From Sophora flavescens (lineage: Eukaryota > Streptophyta > Magnoliopsida > Fabales > Fabaceae), in the NCBI GenBank assembly GCA_030762895.1, contig CM061065.1, forward strand, positions 82,097,607 through 82,161,606: a DNA stretch of 64,000 nt, given 5' to 3'. Of the stretch, positions 33,089-44,313 are shown piece after piece; position 1 is the stretch's first letter, and each line of letters starts with the position of its first letter. A model generated the notes under the pieces. The model was not told where the DNA came from, searched no databases, and saw nothing but the letters and a program-made list of their open reading frames with translations. A program made the position numbers and the translations under genes.

Positions 33089-35045
33089 TGTTTTGGCTTC
33101 AACTACTCAAAAGGGGGTGAATTGAGTTTTCAAAAATTCTTCCTTTTCAAAAACTTTACTTTTCAAATCGGTGTTGCCTCGGGATCTTTTACAAAAACAG
33201 TGAAGGGTTTTTTATGAAATATTGAATAGAAGGTGATGAGGATAAGAAATATTGATTCAGAATTAATAGATCACAGAATAGGTTTAGGTTCAAACTCAAT
33301 AATAACAAAATACATAAACTGATTAAGCCTATAAAGATTAAGAACAGGTTATGAAAGTTTCAGATACAAGCATTAACAATAAAGAACAAACTTGCAGCTT
33401 TCAGTTTCAGTGATTAAGAAGTAGAAATTAAGCTATTCGAATTTGATCATATAGGATGCAAGATTCAATTCGAATATTGATCCTTGAGAATAGAATTGAA
33501 TACACAGCTATTATTACAGTTTACTCAAGGTTCAATACTGATTATGCAGATCAAGAAATGATATCAATTGAATACTTAGAACATCAAGATCACAGTTATA
33601 TGAGCAAGACAGAAATTAAAGAGTTTGAGTTTAGAGATACCACACAACCAGATTTATCCTGGTTCAGTCACCACCACTGTGACCTACATCCAGTCCCCAC
33701 TCCACCTGTGGGTTTTCACACACTAACACAACAAGCTTTACCCAGGTAGCTTGAAAAACCTTTACACCACAGAGCACTCCTTCACCTCGAGATACCACAC
33801 TCTTGTGAAGAGCCTCAATGTTCTTCCTTAGGGATACCTCACCCTAATCACACAGAAAGACTCCCTCTCTCTTTACAATCAAATAGAACGAAAAATTGAT
33901 TCCTAACTCTCAATAGTCAAATAAACAAATTGAAGCACTTATGAGAATGAAACACTCTTTTCACAATAAGCTCAAGAAAGATGATGAATGATTTTCACAA
34001 TTGATCTCCCAAATTGATTTCATAACATTATGATGTGTTGTATGATATGTTATTTTTATGATTTTAAGTGTTCTTTTGATCCCTCTTTATATAGAAAACA
34101 AGTTATAGTCGTTGGGATCAATCAAAACAGATTTGGATCTGATAACAGAATCTGTTTTCTTGATTCTGGTTCTTGAAATAAGATTTTACATCGGCGTCGT
34201 CTTCAATCCTCAGGGCTCGTAGTTGATAGCAGATGGGCTCCATATGCCACGTCATTGGACGGATACTCCTTTAACTGGTTAAACGTAACCCAGTAGACGA
34301 GCTCCATATACCACGTCATTGGATGGAGCTTCTCATTAAGGACTTACCAAGTCCAAAGCCTTGTGTGGACGAGCGCTTCTCTCACTTGTGTGGACAAGCG
34401 CTTGTATCACTTTAGTGGACAACACTTCTGTCACTTTAGTGGACGAACGCTTGTATCATTTTAGTGGACGAGTACTTCTGTCACTTTAGTGGATGAGCGC
34501 TTGTATCATTTTAGTGGACGAGCACTTCTGTCACTTTAGTGGACGAGGAGGATTAGAATCTTGTGTATTCTGAGTTTATCAGACTAAAAACACAGGGGAT
34601 CTATTCCTGAACCTCTTTAAATCCATTGATTACATGGCTGTACCAGACAAATAATTTTCTTATTTCCAAAAATCATTTTCATTAACAAAAACTTATTCCT
34701 TTTAATGCAGGTTATGAAAATTGATTTTCTTCATGCATCTTTTTAGTTGAGATATTTTGTGACTAAGAGATTTCTTTCTCTTATAGATCATATAAGGCTT
34801 AAATCTAAAATTCTCCGTTAAGCTTGGTCTTGATGATCCTTTGATCTTTGACTTTACTCTTTTGATTTCTACATGCAGCTCCTTGATTCCTTCAAGTTCT
34901 TCCATGAATATTTTCCTTGAATTTGCTTAATGAACTTGTTGATCACTGCTTGATACCCGTCTTTGCAATTTGACACTTAAACACTTGCACACACATTAAA
35001 TTGTATTTGTCATATATCAAAATCTCTAAGTCATTGAGTCTTACA
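33089..35045 (-). repeat. Left (3') LTR of the minus-strand Copia element
   Basis: On plus it starts TGTTTTGGC and ends GTCTTACA; on minus therefore TGTAAGAC...CCAAAACA. It matches 39617-41590 over nearly all its length. A minus-strand TATA box (TTCTATATAAAGAGGG) lies at 34083-34096. A polypurine tract abuts at 35046. A minisatellite of about 29 bp (GTGGACGAGCGCTTGTATCA and variants) occupies 34370-34555. The 97-codon plus ORF at 33456-33749 recurs in the other LTR but is LTR sequence. Confidence 0.85.
34370..34555 (+). repeat. Minisatellite in the left Copia LTR, unit about 29 bp
   Basis: Head-to-tail copies of TTTAGTGGACGAGCACTTCT alternating with GTATCATTTTAGTGGACGAG. The right LTR has its own version at about 40885-41095 with a different order of variants. 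Confidence 0.85.
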
Positions 35046-35464
35046 AACTCCCCCTTTTTTATTATGACAAATCTTTTAACAAATTATAAGATCAGAGTAT
35101 AAGTGTAGCAGACGCTAAGTGTTTTTGACAGATTTATATCATGGTATCAGAGCAAAAAAAATATTATCATAGCAGAATTTGATTTACTCCCCATTAGTCA
35201 TGTATGCTTATAAGCTCCCCCTCATCATATGCATGTATAATTTGTTATTATCCCCTTTCTCTATATCATACTTTTTCCTCCCCTTTTTGGCATTATAAAA
35301 AAGGTAAAGAAAAAAACATTCAAAGCAATAGAGAAGGCAGGCATTTAAACATTCAAACACAGCATATAAAATTGTTCATGATAGAGGGATAGGTGCAAGT
35401 TCTAATTCCTGTGAATTCGTAGAACTAGTTCTTTCTTTTTTATTTTCTTTTGTTTCTTTAGAGA
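35046..35464 (-). other. Copia polypurine tract and 3' untranslated region
   Basis: On minus the sequence beside the LTR reads AAAAAAGGGGGAGTT (35046-35060), the polypurine tract for plus-strand priming. The remainder, to the RNase H stop, has no gene. A plus-strand TGGTATCAGAGC at 35142-35153 looks like a primer site but is in the wrong place and on the wrong strand for this element. Confidence 0.7.
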
Positions 35465-36925
35465 TTAGATATAGGATTGATCAATTATCCCCAATTCTCT
35501 TCTAATGAAAAAGAAGCTTTCCTTGTTCAAGGACTTGGTAAAAATATCAGCAAGTTGTTTAGTTGTATCAACATATTCAATCTCAATCTCTCTACTTTGA
35601 ATATGATCTCTAATGAAATGATGTCTGATTTCTATGTGTTTAGTTCTAGAGTGCATTATGGGATTCTTAGTTAGGTTAATTGCACTTGTATTGTCACATT
35701 TAATAGGAACTTGGTTTAGTTTCACACCGTAATCAACTAATTGTTGTTTCATCCATAAAACCTATGCACAATAGCTACCAGCTGCTACATATTCAGCCTC
35801 TGCGGTGGATAAAGTCACACTAGATTGTTTCTTACTGAACCATGATACTAATGAGTTTCCTAGTAAATGGCAAGTTCCATTAGTACTCTTTCTATCTAGT
35901 TTACAACCAGCAAAATCAGAGTCTGAATAGCTAATTAAAGTACATGTAGCTCCCTTGAGATACCATAATCCTATGTCTTTTGTTCCCAACAGATACTTAA
36001 TTATCCTTTTAATTGTTGTTAAGTGTAATTCTTTTGGATTTACTCGATACCTAGCACACATGCATACACTAAACATGATATCTGGCCTACTAGCAGTAAG
36101 ATAAAGTAGTGAGCCTATCATACCTCTGAATTTAGAAACATCAACAGGTTTACCTTGCTCATCCTGGTCCAGATAACAGGAGGTACTCATTGGAGTAGTC
36201 ATCTCCTTAGCATTTTCCATGCCAAACTTCTTGATCAACTCATTGCAATACTTGGTTTGGCTAACAAAGATTCCATTTTTAGTTTGCTTTATTTGTAGTC
36301 CAAGGAAAAAGTTCAGCTCACCCATCATTGACATTTCAAACTCACTCTGCATAAGACTTGCAAACTCATTGCACAAATGCTCATTAGTGGCATCAAAAAA
36401 TTATATCATCCACATATATTTGTACAAGTAAAATATTGTGTGACTTTTTCTTAGTGAACAAAGTTGTGTCAACTTTACCTCTTTTAAATCCTTTTTCAAT
36501 GAGAAAATTACTTAACCTTTCATACCAAGCTCTAGGAGCTTGCTTTAAGGCATATAGTACTTTAGACAGTTTATAAACATGGTTAGGCAATTCATTATTC
36601 TCAAAACCAGGTGACTGACCAACATACACTTCCTCTTGTATAAATCCATTAAAGAAAGCACTCTTAACATCCAATTGATACAATTTAAATCCCATTATGC
36701 AAGCATAAGCAAGTAGCATTCTTATAGCTTCTAATCTTGCTATTGGTGCATATGTTTCATCATAATCTATGCCTTCTTCTTGGTTATACCCTTTGGCTAC
36801 CAATCTAGCCTTGTTTCTTATAATTATTCCATTTTCATCTAGTTTATTCCTAAAAACCCATTTTGTATCTATTACTTGACAGTTATTGGGTTTAGGCACT
36901 AGTTTCCAAACTGGGTTTCTTTCTT
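35465..36925 (-). pseudogene. Copia reverse transcriptase and RNase H, disrupted
   Basis: From 36925 down, the RT shows VIDTKWVFRNKLDENG, KARLVAKGYNQEEGIDY, QLDVKSAFFNG and the catalytic YVDDIIF near 36400. Directly after YVDDIIF a one-base insertion in a T run shifts the frame; the ORF restarts with HLCNEFASLM-like sequence (36376 down) and continues through MIGSLLYLTASRPDIMF, the RNase H and TLSTAEAEYVA. A stop replaces the codon after YCA near 35761. The last 95 codons (35752-35465) contain the RNase H tail (IKCDNTSAINL, HSRTKHIEIRHHFIRD, DIFTKSL). It would perform reverse transcription; these lesions make it inactive. Confidence 0.92.
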
Positions 36926-37241
36926 ACTGGTTTAACTCATCTTGCATAGCCATCATCCAATGTTCATCAATTATAGCATCATCAATGTTCTTAGGTTCTA
37001 CTTGAGACACAAATGCCTTATGATTACAAGCATTTCTATGAGATTGTCTAGTAGTTACCCCCTTTGTAATTTCACCAATGATGTTATCAATTGGATGATT
37101 TCTGATTGTCCTCCATTACTTTGGTAGGTCAGGTGATGTTACATTTGCTCTCGCTGCAGCAATTCATTCTTTAAGCTTTCATCTTCTTCATTGTCCTGTT
37201 TCTCTTCTAGGAGATTTTTCTCAATTGGATCTGCAAGATCA
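36926..37241 (-). other. Copia integrase-RT linker
   Basis: This is polyprotein sequence linking integrase and RT, with stops in all frames and no conserved motif. It includes the region around 36926-37130 that precedes the RT in related elements (QDELNQ-like, then acidic). I see no separate gene. Confidence 0.55.
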
Positions 37242-38560
37242 TCAATAACAGAATTTTCCCAACCTTTTGGGGTTATACTCATCAAATGTCACATGCACAG
37301 ATTCCTCAAGAGTTTGTGTTCTGTTATTATATATTCTAAATGCTTTACTAGATAGAGAGTAACCTAGGAAAATTCCTTCATCAGCCTTTGCATCAAATTT
37401 TCCAAGATTATTCTTTCCATTGTTAAGAACAAAGAATTTGTAACCAAAAACATGAAAATGTGCTATATTTGGTTTTCTTCCTTTGTAAAGCTCATAAGGG
37501 GTTTTCTTTAAGATTGGTCTTATCAAGACTCTAATTAGCACATAGCAGGCTGTATTGACAGCATCTGCCCAAAAATGTTTTGGCAAGCTAGAGTCGTTCA
37601 ATATAGTTCTCGCTATCTCTTCTAATGATCTATTCTTCCTTTCCACTACTCCATTTTGTTGTGGAGTTCTAGGAGCAGAAAAATTATGTTGAAGGCCATG
37701 CTCATCACAAAAGTTTTCAAACACTTCGTTTTGAAATTCTCCCCCATGATCACTTCTTATAGAAACAATTTTTATGTCCTTTTCATTTTGCACAATTTTT
37801 GCCATTTTCTTAAATGCAGCAAATGAATCACTCTTATGAGATAGAAAATATGTCCATGTATATCTAGAGTAGTCATCTACTATTACCAATGCATACAAGT
37901 TACCACCAAAGCTTTTGGTTCTAGATGGACCAAATAAATCCATGTGTAAAAGTTGCAAGAGTCTAGTTGTTGAAAAAATGTTCTTTGGTTTAAAAGAGAC
38001 CTTAACTTGCTTTCCTTTTTGACATGCATCACATAGTCCATCTTTCACAAATTTCAGTTTAGGCAAACTAACTACAAGATCTTTACAAATCAGTTTATTC
38101 AAGAGGTTCATGTGAATGTGTGCAATTCTTCTATGCCAAAGCCAACTCTCTTCTTCTTTTGAAATAAGACAGCATACAGTATTTGAAGAGATATTATCTA
38201 AATCAAGCATATAGATGTTACCTTTCCTATGTCCAATTAATTTCAAATTTTCATCATGCTGATTTTCTATTAAGCAACTATTGGAATTGAATTTTACCTT
38301 GAAGCCTTTGTCACATAGTTGACTGATACATAATAGGTTGTGTTTCAGTCCCTCAACATATAGTACATCCTCAATGATTGTTGTTGAGTCACTTCCAATG
38401 TTGCCAATGCCGAGTATCCTCCCTTTATTGTTGTCTCCATAGGTAACACTACCACTTAACTTAGGGGTAAAGGAAATGAACTTGGTTTTGTCTCCAGTCA
38501 TGTGCTTGGAACAACCCTTTGTCAAGATACCATTTCACATTCTTGGCTTTCCAACACACC
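37242..38560 (-). pseudogene. Copia protease remnant, GAG-pre-integrase and integrase
   Basis: The open part (38525-37242, 427 codons) starts within the protease motif at CSKHMTGDKTKF, continues to the GAG-pre-integrase domain (WLWHRRIAHIHMNLLNKL), the HHCC finger ending CDACQKGKQ, and the integrase core with HMDLFGPSRTKSFGG, SIRSDHGGEFQN and the Glu in PQQNGVVERKNRS. The C-terminus has FGYKFFVLNN and EGIFLGYS. Upstream of CSKHM the catalytic motif, usually YLDSGCS, reads YLDKG and then a one-base shift. Integrase residues look complete, but no protease would be made, so polyprotein maturation would fail. Confidence 0.92.
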
Positions 38561-38572
38561 TACAAAACAGAA

Positions 38573-39511
38573 TCATGTTTGTGTTTTAGGTACCCAAATC
38601 TGTTTGGATCCTTTTGAGTTAGTTGCAGCAATAGTTCCTTTAGGAACCCATATATACTTAGATTTATTGTATGCTGATTTTCTGTATTGACATGTAGAAA
38701 CTGTGTGGCCTTTTCTAGCACAAAAATTGCATTTAACAAATGGTGTGTTTGAAGTCTTTGGTGTGGCAAAAAATTTCTTGAAAGATTTCTCATGTATCTT
38801 AGGTTTATAGCCTATTCCAGCCTTATCATAAACACACTTTTGTTGTCCTAATAAAGCATTCAAGTTATCTCTACCATTTGTGAACTTGGCTAAGTCTTTT
38901 TTCAGTTTTTCAACTTCTTTAGTCAATGTACAACACTTAGAACAATTAGAGCTAGATGCAATCAAGACCTTATTCCTAGCTTCTAGTTCTTTTTCTTTCA
39001 TTTTCAAGCATGCATAATCATCACGTTGTTTAGCAATTATTTTTCTGGATGAGACAAGTTGTTTGGCAATCTTAAGATATTCAGCATGTAACTCATCAAA
39101 TGCATCTTGCAATTCATCAAAATTAGGTTGTGAATCAGAATTTACCTCAATCTCTGAATCAGTTATTACTGTCCATCAAGCACTAGTTTGCCTCCTTAGA
39201 TTCAGATTCTTCAGTGGAATCTACATCATTATCATCCCATGCAATGTAGGTCTTTCTTGGCTTTCTCCACTTCTTGTCCTTTGAGTCAAACTTTTCTGTT
39301 TTGTCCTTCTTTTTGCAGTTTTGGACAGTCAAGCTTCATGTGGCCAATCTTTCCACATTCACAGTATGTGATGTTTTAGGAAGGGTTGTCACCTTTGCTG
39401 AAATTTCTCCTTTGAAAAGTGGATGACTTTCGTTTGAAGTTGCCTTTCTTCTTTAGGAACTTCTTGAATTTTCTAACTAGCATTCCCATCTCTTCTTCAG
39501 ATTCTGCCTCT
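38573..39511 (-). pseudogene. Copia gag, N-terminus missing
   Basis: The segment runs from the junction at 39511 down to 38573. It contains EEMGMLVRKFKKFLKKK, a CCHC-like knuckle (CECGKIGHMKLDC, near 39330-39370) and an acidic linker. The open part from 39112 shows a coiled-coil stretch and a second knuckle, CNFCARKGHTVSTC, then KGSKQIWVPKTQT. Stops near 39175 and 39380 break the frame. The capsid part that should precede EEMGM is absent because the sequence meets an unrelated segment at 39512. So the element is truncated at the 5' side as well as decayed. Confidence 0.85.
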
Positions 39512-39616
39512 TGTTGAATCCTTGTTCATTCCATCACGTACGCTGCATCAAATTGGTATCAGTAGTCAGTACGTTCTTGCACCAAGCCGCCAAAGAGACG
39601 TGCTGCTTATACTTGT
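39512..39616 (+). repeat. Duplicated flank segment beside the right Copia LTR
   Basis: It matches 32984-33088 almost perfectly: the last 39 bp of the small LTR, its primer site and about 65 bp of its interior. This is the flank of the left LTR, yet it lies between Copia gag and the right LTR, where the primer site of the Copia element should be. Confidence 0.85.
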
Positions 39617-41590
39617 TGTTTTGGCTTCAACTACTCAAAAGGGGGTGAATTGTGTTTTCAAAAATTCTTCCTTTTCAAAAACTTTACTTTTCAAATCAGA
39701 GTTGCCTCAGGATCTTTTAAAAAAATAGTGAAGGGCTTTTTATGAAATCTTGAATAGAAGGTGATAAGGATAAGAAAGATTGATTCAGAATTAATAGATC
39801 ACAGAATAGGTTCAGGTTCAAAACTCAATAATAACAAAATACAGAAACTGAATAAGCCTATAAAGATTAAGAACAAGTTATGCAAGTTTTAGATACAAGC
39901 ATTAACAATAAAGAACAAACTTGCAGGTTTTAGTTTCAGTGATTAAGAAGTAGAAATTAAGCTATTCGAATTTGATCATATATGATGCAAGATTCAATTC
40001 GAATATTGATCCTTGAGAATAGAATTGAATACACAGTTATTATTACAGTTTACTCAAGGTTCAATACTGATTATGCAGATGAAGAAATGATATCAATTGA
40101 ATACTTAGAACATCAAGATCACAGTTATATGCGCAAGACAGAAATTAAAGATTTTGAGTTTAGAGATACCACACAACCAGATTTATCCTGGTTCAGTCAC
40201 CACCACTGTGACCTATATCCAGTCCCCACTCCACATGTGGGTTTTCACACACTAACACAACAAGCTTTACCCAGGTAGCTTGAAAAACCTTTACACCACA
40301 GAGCACTCCTTCACCTCGAGATACCACACTCTTGTGAAGAGCCTCAATGTTCTTCCTTAGGGATACCTCACCCTAATCACACAGAGAGACTTCCTCTCTC
40401 CTTACAATTAAATAGAACGAAAAATTGATTCCTAACTCTCAATAGTCAGATAAACAAATTGAAGCACTTATGAGAATGAAACACTCTTTTCACAATAAGC
40501 TCAAGAAAGATGATGAATGATTTTCACAATTGATCTCTCAAATTGATTTCTCAACTTTCTGATGTGTTGTATGATATGTTATTGTTATGATTTTAAGTGT
40601 TCCTTTGATCCCTCTTTATATAGAAAACAAGTTATAGTCGTTGGGATCAATCAAAACAGATTTGGATCTGATAATAGAATCTATTTTCTTGATTCTGGTT
40701 CTTGAAATAAGATTCTACATCGGCGTCGTCTTCAATCCTCAGGGCTCGTAGTTGATAGCAGACGAGCTCCATATGCCACGTCATTGGACGGATACTCCTT
40801 TAACTGGTTGAACGTAACCCAGTAGATGAGCTCCATATTCCAAGTCATTGGACGGAGCTTCTCATTAGCAAGTACAAAGACTTATGTGGACGAGCGATTC
40901 TGTCACTTGTGTGGACGAGCACTTATGTCACTTTAGTGGACGAGAACTTGTCACTTTAGTGGACGAGCGCTTGTATCACTTTAGTGGACGAGCACTTCTG
41001 TCGCTTTAGTGGACAAGTGCTTGTATCATTTTAGTGGACGATCACTTCTGTCACTTTAGTGGACGAGCACTTCTGTCACTTTAGTGGACGAACAGGATTA
41101 GAATCTTGTGTATTCTGAGTTTATTATACTAAAAACACAGGGGATCTATTCCTGATCCTCTTTACATCCATTGATTACATGGCTGTACCTGACAAATAAT
41201 TTTCTTATTTCCAAAAATCATTTTCATTAACGAAAACTTATTCCTTTTAATGCAGGTTATGAAAATTGATTTTATTCATGCAACTTTTTAGTTTAGCTAT
41301 TTTGTGACTAAGAGATTTCTTTCTCTTACAAATCATCTAAGGCTTAAATCTAAAATTCTCTGTTAAGCTTGGTATTGATGATCCTTTGATCTTTGGTTTT
41401 GCTCTTTTGATTTCTACATGGAGCTCCTTGATTCCTTCAAGTTCTTCCCTGAATATTTTCCTTGAATTTGCTTAATGAACATGCTGATCACTGCTTGATA
41501 CATGTCTTTGCAATTTGTCACTAAAACACTAGCACGCACATTAAATTGTATTTGTCATATAACAAAATCTCTAAGTCATTGAGTCTTATA
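39617..41590 (-). repeat. Right LTR copy of the Copia element
   Basis: On plus it starts TGTTTTGGC and ends GTCTTATA, with the terminal CA changed to TA compared with the left copy. It has a minus TATA box near 40613-40625 and a minisatellite at about 40885-41095. It abuts Athila RT coding sequence at 41591 with no recognisable target duplication. Confidence 0.82.
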
Positions 41591-43713
41591 GAACCTGGAG
41601 TAGATTCTTGACAGATGTGAAGAAACCAATCTTATACTGAATTGGGAGAAGAGTCACTTCATGGTAACAGAGGGAATTGTTCGGGGACATAGAATCTCCA
41701 TAAATGGTATTGAGGTGAATAAGGCAAAGGTTGAAGTTATCGAACAGCTACCTCCCCCCACATCAGTAAAAGAAATTAAAAGCTTCTTGGGCCATGCTGG
41801 TTTCTACATAATATTTATCAAGGACTTCTCGAAGATCTCTAACCCATTGTGTTAGTTGCTGGAGAATGATAGAGCATTTGAATTCACATCTGAATGTCTG
41901 AAGGCATTTGAACACCTAAAGAATGCCCTCATCACTGCACCTGCACCTATCATTGTTCCACTGGATTGGGAGAATCCTTTTGAGCTCTTGTGTGATGCAA
42001 GTGACTTTGTTGTAGGAGTAGTATTGGGACAAAGGTACAACAAGGTGCTATACCCTGTCTATTATGCAAGCAAGTCCTTTATTGATGCTCAAATTAATTA
42101 TACAACCACTGAGAAGGAATTACTGGCTGTAGTATTTGCCTTTGAGAAGTTTAGATCCTATCTTATTGGAACAAAAGTGGTAGTCTGTACTGACCACTCA
42201 GCCATCAAATACTTGATTGACAAGAAGGATGCTAAACCAAGGCTCGTCAGATGGGTGCTATTTCTTCAAGAATTTGACTTGGAACTCAGAGACAAGAAGG
42301 GGTAGAGGATCAAGTAGCTGATCACCTTTCAAGGTTACCAGAGGATGTTACAGCAACCAGGGGAATACCCATTAATGAGTCCTTCCCTGATGAACAACTG
42401 CTAGCAATGCAAGATGCTACAACACCATGGTTGCTGATCTGGTTAACTTTTTGGTTGGTGGTGTGGTTCCTCCATACATGAATTCTCAGCAAAATAGGAG
42501 ATTTTTCCATCAAGCAAAAAAGTATGTCTGGGATGAGCCATACCTATACAAGATGTGCCCAGACAACTTGAATAGAAGATGTGCTACAGATGAAGAATTC
42601 CAGGATATACTGACTCGGTGCCATGCTGCAGCATATGGTGGACACTTTGGTGGCAAGAGAACTGCTGCCAATGTGCTCCAATCAGGTTTATTCTGGCCTA
42701 CTCTATTTAGAGATGCACATGAATTTGTTAAACACTGTGATAGCTGCCAAAGGGTAGGGAATTTGTCTAACAAAAATGAGATGCCCCTCAACTCTATTTT
42801 AGAAATTGAACTTTTTGATGTATGGGGTATTGACTTTATGGGACCATTTCCCCCTTCCGTTGGCAACCTCTACATTATGGTGGTGGTTGATTATGTGTCT
42901 AAATGGGTGGAGGCTGTGGCAACAATCAAAAATGATGCTAGGGTGGTAAAAACGTTTTTACAAAAAAATATTTTTTCTGGATTTGGAACCCCTAGAGCTA
43001 TCATTAGCGATGAAGGTACCCATTTGTGCAACCAAGTTTTCTCAAAATTACTACCAAAATATTGGGTTAAGCATAAAGTAGCCACAACCTACCATCCCCA
43101 AACTAATGTTCAAGCTGAGTTACCCAATAGGGAAATCAAAAGAATTCTAGAAAAGATGGTCAACCCAAGTAGGAAGAATTGGTCTTCACATCTGGATGAG
43201 GCCCTGTGGGGTTATAGGACTGCATTCAAAACTCCTTTGGGAAGGTCCCCATATAGAATGGTGTATGGGAAAACTTACCATTTGCCCCTAGAGTTGCAGC
43301 ACAATGCTTTCTGGGCAATAAAGAAACTGAAATTTGATCTTCACTCTGTTGGAGCAGCGTGCTTGCTGCAGCTTAATGAACTGGAAGAGCACAGACTGTT
43401 TTCCTATGAAAATGATGAAGCATACAAGGAAAAAACTAAAGCTTGGCTTGATATGAAGATCCATCACAGATCCTTACATGAAGGAGAACAAGTGCTGCTA
43501 TTCAATTCAAGGCTGAAGCTTTTTCCAGGCAAGCTAAAGTCAAGGTGATCTGGTCCATTCAAAGTTGTGAAAGTCTATCCAGATGGAGCTGTAGATTTGC
43601 TAGATGCTACAAGTGGCAAGGAATTCAAGGTTAATGGCCAGAGAATCAAGCATTATTTTGGTGAGCCTGTAGACAGAATGAAGGTCACCACAACCCTTGA
43701 TGACACAGAATGA
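41591..43713 (+). pseudogene. Athila array, unit A: RT end, RNase H and integrase
   Basis: Unit A begins inside the RT (the segment encoding NLEQIHDKCEETN in unit C). The HRISINGIEV stretch, the GHAGFY motif and the RNase H (FELLCDASDFVVGVVLGQR, NYTTTEKELLAVVFAFEKF, TDHSAIKYLIDKKDAK) follow to 42305. After frame breaks near 42302 and 42430 the integrase runs from 42427: the finger in CHAAAYGGHFGG with CDSCQRVGN, the core in WGIDFMGPFPP, IISDEGTH and the Glu in QAELPNREIKR. A TGA at 43546 replaces the tryptophan expected before SGPFKVV, and the frame ends at 43713. These motifs are those of the Athila lineage. Decayed. Confidence 0.92.
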
Positions 43714-44313
43714 TGTTGCAACATGGTCTGGCTGAGGACTTGATAAACCAAGCTCTCATGGGAGGCAGCCCATCAATAAAGAGCATTTAGTTTGTTGAAT
43801 AATGAAGCATCAATGGGGAAAGAAGTGAGTTCATGCTGCAACAAAAGCATGATAATGGGTTGCTCTGGAGCAATGCTACATCATGCTCCCAATATGCTAA
43901 GAACAGAAAAGGGAAAAATCTTTTGGTTAGGGACTTACTGCTGACAAAAGTACAAGGTGGGGCCATTTCAAGTTTTGTCTATTGTGGGAAAAGTGTCAGT
44001 TAGACAGTTTTTGAAATATTTTGAAAAGGATTTAATGAGAGTGGGATGTGGAGAGAGAAGATCACGATCTCCTATGATCAACCCCCAACCACATGATTTT
44101 CTTTTCTCTCTCCTCGTTATTCCCCTGTTTCCCCACATCTACCACCCACAACACCCAATCCATCCCTCCCTCTTGACACATTAAATAGCCCACGCCTCAC
44201 TCTTCCACTCATCCACTACACACTCATAAACTTTTCTTTCTTATCCTTCAAACCGTAAAATGCTGACATCAAAACCGGTCCTTTGCTTCTCTAACCCAAC
44301 CCATATACCCAAC
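43714..44313 (+). other. Spacer between Athila units A and B (about 600 bp)
   Basis: The spacer follows the integrase stop. It has a poly(A)-like AATAAAGAGC near 43776, a C/T-rich stretch and a TATA-like ATTAAATAGCCC near 44183, then a leader to the unit B start. No LTR with primer site or polypurine tract is recognisable. It matches the spacer at 50074-50674 with scattered differences. A short inverted pair (TGATG at 43711 and CATCA ending at 44271) exists, but no tRNA-type sequence follows it. The 75-codon ORF 43957-44184 has no features. Confidence 0.7.

Noticed and set aside
33456..33749. 97-codon plus ORF, with a 98-codon copy at 39982-40278
   Set aside because: It is antisense to the Copia LTR. 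Conservation follows from LTR duplication, and the differences do not avoid amino-acid changes.
35142..35153. TGGTATCAGAGC as a primer binding site
   Set aside because: It is on plus, about 100 bp inside the 3' end of a minus-strand element, with no LTR end beside it. Probably chance or an older remnant.
43711..44271. A 561-bp LTR in the Athila spacer, with TGATG and CATCA ends
   Set aside because: The ends pair over only five or six bases. No TGG-starting tRNA-like sequence follows, and no polypurine tract precedes it: the bases before TGATG are integrase codons. Kept only as an alternative to the LTR-less reading.
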